Shown in pieces: positions 35,501-48,467 of a stretch of DNA of 64,000 nucleotides. Numbering within the stretch: the stretch's first letter is position 1; every line of letters starts with the position of its first letter. This DNA is from Galbitalea sp. SE-J8 (GTDB lineage Bacteria > Actinomycetota > Actinomycetes > Actinomycetales > Microbacteriaceae). The stretch spans positions 124,001 to 188,000 of the forward strand of contig NZ_JAUASV010000001.1 of NCBI RefSeq assembly GCF_030345695.1. The letters run 5' to 3'. A program made the position numbers and the translations under genes. The notes beneath the pieces were generated by a model. That model saw only the letters and a list, made by a program, of their open reading frames with translations, ran no database searches and had not been told where the DNA came from.

Positions 35501-35650
35501 CGGGTTGCGCACCGGAGCCTGCTTCTCGTCGAAGCCCTGCGCGACGATCGCCCCGCCCACGAGCCCCGCCGACACGAGCACGGCGATGCCGCCGCGCAGC
35601 AGCGCCCCGCGCGTCGGCCGGCGACGATCGGAGCCGGGCGGCCGCGCCAT
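29510..35650 (-). CDS. Giant exported Ig-like / Fn3 multidomain protein
   Basis: 2046 residues. An N-terminal membrane helix after a basic start (about 18-40), a beta-propeller-like region (about 45-400), then a long series of cadherin-like / tandem-95-like units, each with DD and VxxLxNDxD motifs (LLNDHDPNDDVLT, VLANDVATDGN, PLDNDIDPLGG). Near the C-terminus are fibronectin-III-like domains and a Pro-Glu-Thr repeat tail. No LPxTG sorting motif or C-terminal anchor is seen, so it is probably held by its N-terminal helix with the bulk outside. The ATG shares a base with the kinase stop (TGATG). Confidence 0.9.
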   Translation of the reverse strand: MARPPGSDRRRPTRGALLRGGIAVLVSAGLVGGAIVAQGFDEKQAPVRNPSVWAINQDTRTGSPRYARVNTDLAELDTVKPAGAPSSIVQTADAVVVLTDDDLKYGVVDPARPPDLVTDDDALESAPPGTQSVTATGDRMAFLSSAGSVSTSVVSAAGVSAPAAVDPFPATDPHADPDPYSAAAIAIGTDGTLYAYSSGRRAVLAFDLATGVVVDETRVAAVPDDPAPQLTAVGDAWVLFDGTGRFWTREHPQGVDVDLGGADQVALEAPAASGSSVFAATVTGLYELDLDDLAVSTPIAPGPTLGTPAAPRRFRGVTYAAWLPAGGTAGTLWRSDRPGPAPLSFGTATAGAQPAPVLRDNGSELILNDDASGWVWTADGTLVASSQDWAAGDPDRTTIGGDAEVTQIRDPLPPIATDDAFGVRAGELASLPVLLNDHDPNDDVLTIVPGSVTGLDPAFGEARITSELGRVAVRVADHASGTAGFSYQITDGDDAHRVSATVRLTVVDDDAEHAPAWCGGDPVCAEVTPWPSMQVAPGGTASAQVLNGWVDPESDPVYVASAVKKNPADPGSVAVGEDGTVYFQHPDAAAAAGAPVTIQVTVADARGDTGERDLTVSITSAPVLTATPFSATTSIGRELVIDPAAHIQGADGAFSLANATTTFDAASVAVGADATSLEVSSTVAGTFVVRFDVDDARTTGLSAFVRVTVLPDDELRLTTAPITVFVRPTLDTTVDVFAAVSNPADRLLVLESATTHQRGGNALFADVVGHRLLRVKGSTANGGPGVLGTVDYVVSDGTADADRRVTGVATVILLDAQDAQRPIAVDDAVVVRAGAQVDVPVLANDVATDGNALVLDPSADATASDGDGGLAFASGDVVRVLAPQTAGTYTIRYTVYSAGAPAKADTGDILVTVTATGDNQKPRPRALDARVAAGQTVTIPFDGHGVDPDGDAVLLSRIASQPAHGAASIAPDGASIRYTALDASYAGTDEFQYEVRDPQGAVGTATVRVGILAARESSTPVTFTDYVQVEQGDNRVVVRPLDNDIDPLGGTLVLSDLVPDLADPASPQYAEQAALVAKVDGGEVTVLAGPTAGTRVFRYTASTADGLNSATGYVVVKIVPSAVPDAPRITDSYVGVDDRATFENDGLDVVAGHVTWLSGDVSALRLELWHPPAGFTVTGHRIAGPLPDASTLVPFSLTGEDYQGRTVTSYGFLLVPGERDIILTLRAGAGVVRVDENQSTTFDLASLVAVPRGATLEVDAKGIGAVLRTAATCELESGLTVRYTAGEGSPYADACAVPVRLAGQEFYTPLLVPVQVEAEAPVPLLRDASREVVPDPQLAPQTLDLMSMVGWAGAKTDDANIAFTVTNPDPAVWDVHYDPATRTVSFAALGSAVSGTRGTIGIAFAGTYGSSAARGVVNLVVGATPNVQPRGGSTTVECSIATDRGDCRVTAIGLPGEYNYFADAGALTIAQLVPSVCPGVTFSVSGRKTVSATWSGDIDGVECTLGFVVEDPSGDHHRSTGDGNGTITWRFNGVPRAPASVRQIAYDDQRIQLTVDPGDARSAFPALGGFDIVMDGGDRVVAQCTADGSCGPIRTSANLDHHVYTAYATNSEGRSATGPSVEAWSYALPRLGKVTVEPVYDPGITSRTAGAVRVTIGASERSVTAYSISGAGGAVARSGDSTVAVVSYPVGRTDITVTPVTSGDPPSGSGPKAADAAATSTTTVAGSPAITADGSVAATESSVTLSGVTVDANRSAKPTQLVYFAYQSAPPTCVVDPSGGAVQATGGDAVVSATPTISGLQRNRVYHVGACATNGFGFAATRTQDAYTAYNPGVGAAPLQYTVSDGTTTTVGGVAYNTSGWYPLTIVDESAGAPVDPDNFTATWQNYDTATHTASLSNQDPAIAVVYCAKRSLGTYCPARKDATPQVTNREYQLSVQGQSGVTCDATLHGFSARNVGSLGGTPAVVSARYYAKDGTELTGIDPTNIPSTVYQVKDVTVAITWTDDRVSALAPYLWDAGDARCSNYQEPSTPTPEPTDPTPEPTTTP

Positions 35651-36789
35651 CACAGCCCGCCGATCACGATCGAGGCGACGATCGCCGCAACGCCGAGCAC
35701 CACGACGACGCCCGTCACGACGACGAGTGCCACGAGGCCGCGGCGGCGCGCGGGCGGGGCGGAGAACAGCTCGTCGTCGGCCGTCGCCGCGCGCACCGGC
35801 CCCGTGCTGCGCGGCCGGGCGCGGCGGCTCTCGTGCGGCACCGTCGAGGCCACCGGCCCGCGCGGCGCGCCCGGATCGGCGGGCAGCGCGCCCGACCCGC
35901 TCACGGTCGTCCAGCCCTCCGCCGCGACCTCGAGCGGGGTCGGCATCAGGTCGAGGTCGCGCTGCACCCGCTGCAGCTCGACGACGATCTCGAGCATCGA
36001 CGCCGGGCGGCGCGCCGGGTCGCGCTCCATGGTGCTGCGCAGCAGCTCCTCGAGCCGCTGCGGCACGTCCGGCCGCCCGGTCGGCGTGTATCGCGCCCGG
36101 CGGATGCGACGGATCAGGTCGTCGCGCGTGTTGCGCCCGGCCGTCTCGACCTCGAACGGCGTGCGGCCCGCGAGCAGCGTGTAGAGCGTCGCGCCGAGCG
36201 CCCAGACCTCGCTCGCGACCGTGCCCGACGTGGCGTAGTCGACGACCTCCGGCGCGCTCCACGGCACGCTCATCGCCTCCAGGTCGTCGCGGCGCGAGCT
36301 GCCGATCGCGACCGCGATGCCGAAGTCGGCGAGCACGGGCGTGCCGAACGTCGTGGTGAGGATGTTCGACGGCTTGATGTCGCGGTGCAGGATGCCCTCC
36401 CGCACGGCCGTCTCGAGCGCGCTCGCGATCTTCACCCCGGTGTGCAGCACCTCGGGCACCGGGATCGCCTCGATCCGGTAGCGCGAGCCCATCGAGCCGG
36501 GGCAGAGCTCCATGACGAGGTAGGGCCGGCCGTCCGCCGACGTGCTCGCGTCGTACACCGTGACGATCGACGGATGCGCGCCCAGCCGGGCCATCACATC
36601 CGCCTCCGACGCGAACATGCGGCGCACGTCCTCGTCGACGACGTTGTGACGCAGCACCTTCACGGCGACGGCGCGGCGCGGCATGTCCTGCTCGAACAGG
36701 AACACGTCGGCGAACCCGCCGCGGCCGAGCGCGCGGACGTGGGTCAGCCCGGCGAGCACCGGCGGGCGCTCGGGCGGTCTGCCGGCCAC
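35650..36789 (-). CDS. Eukaryotic-type Ser/Thr protein kinase, tail-anchored
   Basis: 379 residues. Kinase domain about 1-265: Gly loop GRGGFADV (22-29), Lys44, catalytic loop HRDIKPSN (135-142), DFG at 155, APE present; all needed residues are intact. A disordered linker follows and a membrane helix (about 350-373) ends the protein with only a few residues outside, so it lacks the PASTA or other external sensor of PknB. GTG 36789 is chosen over 36795 because GGGGGAG then lies 6 bases upstream. First gene of an eight-gene operon that also encodes a PP2C phosphatase and an FHA protein. Confidence 0.94.
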   Translation of the reverse strand: MAGRPPERPPVLAGLTHVRALGRGGFADVFLFEQDMPRRAVAVKVLRHNVVDEDVRRMFASEADVMARLGAHPSIVTVYDASTSADGRPYLVMELCPGSMGSRYRIEAIPVPEVLHTGVKIASALETAVREGILHRDIKPSNILTTTFGTPVLADFGIAVAIGSSRRDDLEAMSVPWSAPEVVDYATSGTVASEVWALGATLYTLLAGRTPFEVETAGRNTRDDLIRRIRRARYTPTGRPDVPQRLEELLRSTMERDPARRPASMLEIVVELQRVQRDLDLMPTPLEVAAEGWTTVSGSGALPADPGAPRGPVASTVPHESRRARPRSTGPVRAATADDELFSAPPARRRGLVALVVVTGVVVVLGVAAIVASIVIGGL

Positions 36790-36813
36790 GCGCACCTCCC
36801 CCTGCTCCCGCTC

Positions 36814-36819
36814 ATCCTA
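36814..36819 (-). promoter_or_regulatory. -10 box of the kinase operon
   Basis: TAGGAT on the minus strand fits TANNNT and lies 24 bases before the kinase start, just downstream of the rpoC terminator. No recognisable -35 is present, only a G-rich stretch. Confidence 0.4.
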
Positions 36820-36859
36820 GGCGAGCGCCCTGCCCCCGACCGGGGGGCTGTGGATGCGA

Positions 36860-36894
36860 CGAGGGGCCCCGCGGAGAATCCGCGGGGCCCCTCG
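36860..36894 (-). terminator. Strong hairpin terminator after rpoC
   Basis: Perfect 16-base stem, cgaggggccccgcgga with its complement, and a 3-base loop, 26 bases past the rpoC stop. It lacks a long T run, as is common in high-GC actinobacteria. It separates rpoBC from the kinase operon. Confidence 0.9.
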
Positions 36895-36920
36895 TTCGCG
36901 CCGTGTGACGGGCGCCGGGA

Positions 36921-40817
<3,897 letters not shown>

Positions 40818-40867
40818 TGTCTCTTCTTCTCTTCTCGTGATTCAGAAGTTCGTCAGTGAGCCGGGCT

Positions 40868-44395
<3,528 letters not shown>

Positions 44396-44414
44396 GGAAA
44401 ACTACCTCCGTGTG

Positions 44415-44437
44415 GATCCGTGCCAGGCGCACGGATC
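44415..44437 (-). promoter_or_regulatory. Hairpin in rpoB leader
   Basis: Perfect 9-base stem gatccgtgc/gcacggatc with 5-base loop, ending just before the rpoB ribosome site. A second hairpin, cggcccg/cgggccg, lies at about 44469-44485. Both fall within the leader of the upstream promoter and could adjust rpoB translation or act as attenuators. Confidence 0.4.
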
Positions 44438-44492
44438 GGAATTCGGCATCGAGGGATCGCTCACCAGCGGCCCGTCTCGGGCCGTCCCCGCC

Positions 44493-44523
44493 GCTATACT
44501 CGGGGGGCGCAGCTCGTCCGCAA
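44493..44523 (-). promoter_or_regulatory. Second candidate rpoB promoter
   Basis: TTGCGG (44523-44518) and TATAGC (44498-44493), 19 bases apart, on the minus strand. Spacing is long, so this is weaker than the upstream site. Confidence 0.35.
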
Positions 44524-44559
44524 TATGACAGCCGCGACCACCTGGGAGCGCAAGGAATC

Positions 44560-44589
44560 AGTATAGCCCTACTTTGCGCCGCGTGTCGA
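44560..44589 (-). promoter_or_regulatory. Main rpoB promoter
   Basis: TCGACA (44589-44584) and TATACT (44565-44560), 18 bases apart: five of six matches at each box. Predicted start near 44553, leaving a leader of about 160 bases. Confidence 0.65.
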
Positions 44590-44642
44590 GCCCGATCTTG
44601 ACCGCATCCGCGGTATGGGCTATGTTCCGGCGCTGCCGCGCT

Positions 44643-44700
44643 GCGGCGCTCCCGCCCTGCCGTGCTGCGGCGCTCCCGCCCTGCGGCGCTCCCGCCCTGC
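44643..44700. repeat. Three 18-bp direct repeats upstream of rpoB
   Basis: gcggcgctcccgccctgc occurs at 44643-44660, 44667-44684 and 44683-44700 (the last two overlap by two bases). Non-coding; lies about 55 bases upstream of the main rpoB promoter. Confidence 0.85.
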
Positions 44701-44726
44701 CGCCCGCTCGTGCTTGCTGCCGCCCA

Positions 44727-44814
44727 CAACGGATTTCACGGAGTCTCGCGGTGCAATCCCCACGGCGTGCGGGCAGTAGCGGATCGGTCATGCGCAAGTC
44801 CGTGAAATCCGTTG
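44727..44814. repeat. Perfect 16-bp inverted repeat around a 56-bp spacer
   Basis: Arms caacggatttcacgga (44727-44742) and tccgtgaaatccgttg (44799-44814). It starts 15 bases past the stop of the apionate-lactonase-like gene and just upstream of the rpoB promoter region. It may be a long-loop terminator, a boundary element, or the terminal repeats of a small mobile element. No transposase reading frame fits in the spacer. Confidence 0.8.
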
Positions 44815-44828
44815 CGGGGCGGGCGACC

Positions 44829-46631
44829 TCACCAGTCCCGGTCGGATTCGATCCGGATCCAGCTCGCCGACGGCACGCGGACGCGACGCCGCTCAAGCAC
44901 GACGGTGCGCACGGTCGCCGCGAGGTTGGCGACGAGCGCGACGCGGCGACGCACGGATGACGGCTCCTGTGCCGCGATCAGCCACACGTCGCGGTCGACC
45001 TGGCCGCTCGGTTCGAGCAGCTGCCAGCCTGAGATCTCGCGTAGCGCGGCGAGCGCCGCCGCCACGGGCGCATCGCCGTCCTCGTCCCGCACGCCCCGAG
45101 GGCCCGTCGTCTCGAAGTAGGCAATGCTTGCCGCGCCCGCGCCCGCGAGGGAGGCCGCACTGCCGATCGTCCACGCCGCGAGGGCCGGTGCCCACTGTCG
45201 CGCGTCGATGTCAGTGGACCCCGGCGGACTTCCTGCGAACGGCCCTGCCACGACAGGGGGCAGTGGCTCGGTGGCGATAAACCGCGGAAGCAGGGTCACG
45301 GGACCGACGTGCACCGCCGCGCCCTTCGCGATCCGGGCCGCCTCGCCGGTCACAGTCCCCTGCACCGCAAGGGACTCGACCAGCTGGGCTCGGCTTCGCT
45401 CGTGCACCTGCGGAGAGGCACCGAACGTCATCGCGACATCCTCCGGCACGGCCCCGACCGGCAGGCGATTGAGTTCCGCGAAGTGCCCGCGCGTGCCGGC
45501 GATCAGCTCCACGTCGAGCGCGCGTCGGCGCACGAACCCCTGCAGCGCTGCCCAGAGAGCGGGCTCGGTCGCGTGCGTTCGCGCCGAGAAGACACCCACC
45601 CGCACGACCCCCTGAGCGGGAAGTTCGGCCACGGCGCGTTCGACGTGAGACGCGTCGTCCGCGACGATGCGCACGTCGAGCGGTGCCCCATTTGCCTCCC
45701 CGGTGGCGCGTTCAAGCGCGCCGCGAACACTGTCCGCCCGCGCGTCGACTTCAACGAGAACGAAGTCGAGCTGCGGGGTCGACGCGGGACTGGCGCGTCG
45801 CGACCAGCCGTGTCCTGACCAGTGGGTGGTGGTGGCAATGCCTATCGCCGGAACTGGGCGGTCCGTCGGCTGGAACCGCACGATCGGCGGTTCGGGAGGC
45901 GAGGCAGCGAGCCGCGTTGCCCGTTCCGCGGAGGGCGCCGGCTCGCTCGCCAGCACCAACGACTGGTGCACGGTCGTCCCGGCTCGCTGCATCACTGGCG
46001 CGGGACGCTCGAGCGGAGTCGAGTACGTCTTGAACGACGCGTCAGTCCAGTTGCGTTGATCTTCCATCTCGAAGACGTCGCCATCGAATCGCAGGCGGTG
46101 CTCGCGATTGCCGACTCGCCACGTCAGTCCGCTGATGTCGCGGGCGGGCTGATCGGGGGCGACGTGCACCGGGAACGCGGTCTCGGTCGTTGCTCCGCTC
46201 GGATGCCGAACCCGCAGTGGCGAACCCGCCACGGTGAGCGGATGGAGGGCGACGAGTCCGATCCGATTGCGATCGAAATCGACGTGGTTCTCGAGCTCGA
46301 GGTCCACGTGCAACTCGGCTCCTGCATCCCGTGCGGCGAGGGTTCCGCTGATGTCGGCGCCGAGACCGACCATCGTGAGCCGAAGTGTCATTCGCGCTGG
46401 TCGGCGCTCCACCTCCATCACGGTGACCGGAACCGTAGACCACCGCCGGTCGCGAGCCGCCGCGCGAACGGAGCGCAGCACCACCGTGCCATCGAGGGCG
46501 ATGTTCGCGAGTTCGTCGCCTCGGACCTCGATCGACCAGCGACCGCTGCTCCAGCGCCACCCGGATGGTTCGTCGTCACCCCACCCCGTAGCCCCACGTG
46601 CGGGAGCGAGTCGCTCTTCCCCCGACGTCAC
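44829..46631 (-). CDS. apnL: D-apionate-lactonase-like protein (ApnL family)
   Basis: 600 residues. An N-terminal beta domain containing EMEDQRNWTDASFKTYSTPL, followed by a TIM-barrel-like middle and a beta C-terminal domain. This matches my memory of the ApnL plan, which opens D-apionolactone to D-apionate. No signal peptide. GTG 46631 overlaps the SDR stop by 4 bases, so the two are coupled. Neighbouring candidates for the next two pathway steps (ApnO and OiaC) support the call. Alternative: a lactonase or hydrolase for another aldonolactone. The name rests on motif memory and context, not on a search. Confidence 0.55.
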   Translation of the reverse strand: MTSGEERLAPARGATGWGDDEPSGWRWSSGRWSIEVRGDELANIALDGTVVLRSVRAAARDRRWSTVPVTVMEVERRPARMTLRLTMVGLGADISGTLAARDAGAELHVDLELENHVDFDRNRIGLVALHPLTVAGSPLRVRHPSGATTETAFPVHVAPDQPARDISGLTWRVGNREHRLRFDGDVFEMEDQRNWTDASFKTYSTPLERPAPVMQRAGTTVHQSLVLASEPAPSAERATRLAASPPEPPIVRFQPTDRPVPAIGIATTTHWSGHGWSRRASPASTPQLDFVLVEVDARADSVRGALERATGEANGAPLDVRIVADDASHVERAVAELPAQGVVRVGVFSARTHATEPALWAALQGFVRRRALDVELIAGTRGHFAELNRLPVGAVPEDVAMTFGASPQVHERSRAQLVESLAVQGTVTGEAARIAKGAAVHVGPVTLLPRFIATEPLPPVVAGPFAGSPPGSTDIDARQWAPALAAWTIGSAASLAGAGAASIAYFETTGPRGVRDEDGDAPVAAALAALREISGWQLLEPSGQVDRDVWLIAAQEPSSVRRRVALVANLAATVRTVVLERRRVRVPSASWIRIESDRDW

Positions 46632-47383
46632 AGGGTCGTCGATCCGCCGTTGATCTCGAAGAGTCCGCCCGTGCTGAATCCGGATTCGTCGCTGGCGAGA
46701 TAGACCATGATTCCCTCGACGTCGGAGGCGACACCCGCGCGCCCCATCGGAATGGCGTCGATGAGGCTGGCACGGGCTGCCGGATCGTGCGCGAGCGTAT
46801 CGACGAGCGGTGTCTCGGTGTACGCGGGAACGACCGCGTTCACCCGGATGCCGGACCGCGCGTACGCGGCCGCGACCGTGCGGGTCAGCCCGTGAATGCC
46901 CGCTTTCGAGACCGAGTACGCGGTGAAGTCGGCGCCGCCGCCCCGGATCCCGGTCGGACTGCCGGTGAGAATCACCGAGCCGCCATGTCCCGCGAGCATC
47001 GCTCGCACCGCGTGTTTGACCGTGAGGAAGGTGCCCGTCAGATTGATGTCGAGCGTCCGTCGCCAGACCGCGAGGTCCAGTTCGGCTGCGGGCGCATCCT
47101 GGCCGAAGAGCTGCACGCCGGCGTTCGCAACGACGATGTCGGGCGACCAGCCCGCACGGACGAGCTCCCCGAAGACCCGCTCGATCGCACTCTCGTCGGC
47201 GATGTCCATCTCCAGCCACCGGCGGTCGGCAGTGGACCCCGCGGCAGCGCGCACTCTGCGGACATCGATGTCCGCGTAGACGACACGCGCTCCCTCGGCG
47301 GCGAACCGATCGGCGACGACGCGGCCGATGCCGCTTGCGGCGCCGGTGACGAGAGCGGTGTGACCGCTGAGACGCTCGGACAT
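46628..47383 (-). CDS. Short-chain dehydrogenase, candidate sugar 1-dehydrogenase
   Basis: 251 residues, classical SDR: TGAASGIG cofactor motif (13-20), Asp after beta-2 (ADIDV) favouring NAD, NAG motif, Ser and YSVSK catalytic residues (about 140-158). The ATG at 47383 gives the normal SDR length; the ATG further out would put the shared operator inside the coding region. Coupled to the lactonase-like gene behind it, so oxidation of the sugar to its lactone is the natural guess. Known D-apiose dehydrogenases are, to my knowledge, of the Gfo/Idh/MocA type, so this would be a substitute. Confidence 0.85.
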   Translation of the reverse strand: MSERLSGHTALVTGAASGIGRVVADRFAAEGARVVYADIDVRRVRAAAGSTADRRWLEMDIADESAIERVFGELVRAGWSPDIVVANAGVQLFGQDAPAAELDLAVWRRTLDINLTGTFLTVKHAVRAMLAGHGGSVILTGSPTGIRGGGADFTAYSVSKAGIHGLTRTVAAAYARSGIRVNAVVPAYTETPLVDTLAHDPAARASLIDAIPMGRAGVASDVEGIMVYLASDESGFSTGGLFEINGGSTTL

Positions 47384-47411
47384 GGGCGAACCAATCAGAA
47401 GAGGGTGGGGG

Positions 47412-47422
47412 TGGTATGCCAT
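47412..47422. promoter_or_regulatory. Operator site 1 in divergent SDR / epimerase promoter
   Basis: TGGTATGCCAT, containing the palindrome TGGNANNCCA. A TATGAT -10-like box (minus strand) lies directly beside it. The same word occurs upstream of the solute-binding protein gene and, as TGGCATGCCA, before the regulator gene. FCD-type GntR repressors such as UxuR bind the similar TTGGTATACCAA. Confidence 0.65.
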
Positions 47423-47448
47423 CATATGTCTAGATCGAGAGGGTTCCC

Positions 47449-48429
47449 GTGCGTGTGCTCATCATTGGCGGTGCTGGCCTGATCGGCTGGGCGGTGGGCC
47501 GCGACCTCGCGCTCGCCGGTCACGGCGTCACGGCGCTCACTCGTACGGCGACCGTGCCTCTCGCGGCTCACGTCGCGCGGCGGCTGGGCGATCGGGACGA
47601 GCCAGGCGTGCTGGGAGGGATCGCCCGGGAGGGATGGGATGCCGTGGTCGACTTGGTCTGCTTCTCGCCAGCGCAGGCGGAGCGGTCCATCGCGGCGTTC
47701 CGCGGAAACACGTTGCGCTACGTGATGTGCAGCACCGTCGATGTGTACCGGAAGGATGCGGTGGCCCTCCCGATCGCCGAGACCGCCCCCCGCAACCCAT
47801 CGCCCCGGTTTCCGTACGCGTTCGGCAAGGCCCGCTCGGAGGAGGTGCTCGAGAACGCTGCGGAGCGAGGGCTTTTCGATCTGACAGTGGTGCGCCCGGC
47901 AGCCACATACTAGAACACCGCGGTCGCGCCGCTCGGGAGCTACCAGCTCTACATCGAGCGCCTTCGGGCGGGACTGCCGATCGTGCTCCACGGTGATGGC
48001 TCGTCCATCTGGTCGGCACTGCACCGCGACGACCTGGCCCGCGCGTTCGTCGGAGCCGTCGAGACGCGCTCCACCAATCGCGCCTACAACGCCGCAAGCG
48101 ACGAGCTCTACTCGTGGAATCGGTATTGGCGGATCGTGGCGCAGGCCGTCGGGGTCGAGGACCCGCGCATCGTGCACATCCCCACGGACGTGATTGCCCG
48201 GCTCTCCGCCGACGGGGCCCCGTGGTGCGTGCAGAACTTCCAGTACAGCAACGTTTTCGACACCACCGCTGCGCACCGCGACCTCGGCTTCGATCCGACC
48301 ATCGACTGGCCCACCGGCGCGGCGGGTCTCGACACCGAATTCGTGACGCCCGTCAGTGCGACCGTACGTGCGGACCTCGAATCGATACTCGCGCGCTGGC
48401 ACGCGGCGACCGACGAGCTCCCCCGCTGA
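47449..48429 (+). pseudogene. NAD-dependent epimerase/dehydratase with in-frame TAG
   Basis: The frame encodes 326 residues of an extended SDR: Rossmann motif GGAGLIG, YAFGKARSE with the YxxxK-type catalytic pair, and a conserved C-terminal half (GDGSSIWSALHRDDLARAFVGA ... SYNAASDELYSW-like). It is cut by one TAG at 47911-47913, inside RPAATY-stop-NTA, where family members usually have Gly or Glu. The frame on both sides is intact and no other damage is visible. It is either a fresh pseudogene, a sequencing error, or a read-through. GTG start with GAGAGGG upstream; the only plus-strand gene of the sugar locus. Confidence 0.85.
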
Positions 48430-48467
48430 CCACTGCCGACTCGGGTACCGCCCCGCGCGAACCGGCT

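Noticed and set aside
29510-35650. Sortase-anchored surface protein
   Set aside because: The C-terminus is a Pro/Glu/Thr tail with no LPxTG, hydrophobic helix or basic end.
29252-36184. Very long open frame antisense to the giant exported protein
   Set aside because: Arg/Gly/Val-rich composition, no domains, no ribosome site; a by-product of high GC codon bias opposite a real gene. Similar frames opposite rpoB (40856-44566), rpoC (37080-40859) and the transglutaminase-like gene (24562-27702) were dropped for the same reason.
44727-44814. Insertion sequence bounded by the 16-bp inverted repeat
   Set aside because: The spacer is 56 bases with no transposase and no flanking target duplication was recognised; kept only as an inverted repeat.
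47911-47913. TAG as pyrrolysine codon
   Set aside because: The family has no pyrrolysine members and no pyl genes are seen; a point mutation or error is far simpler.
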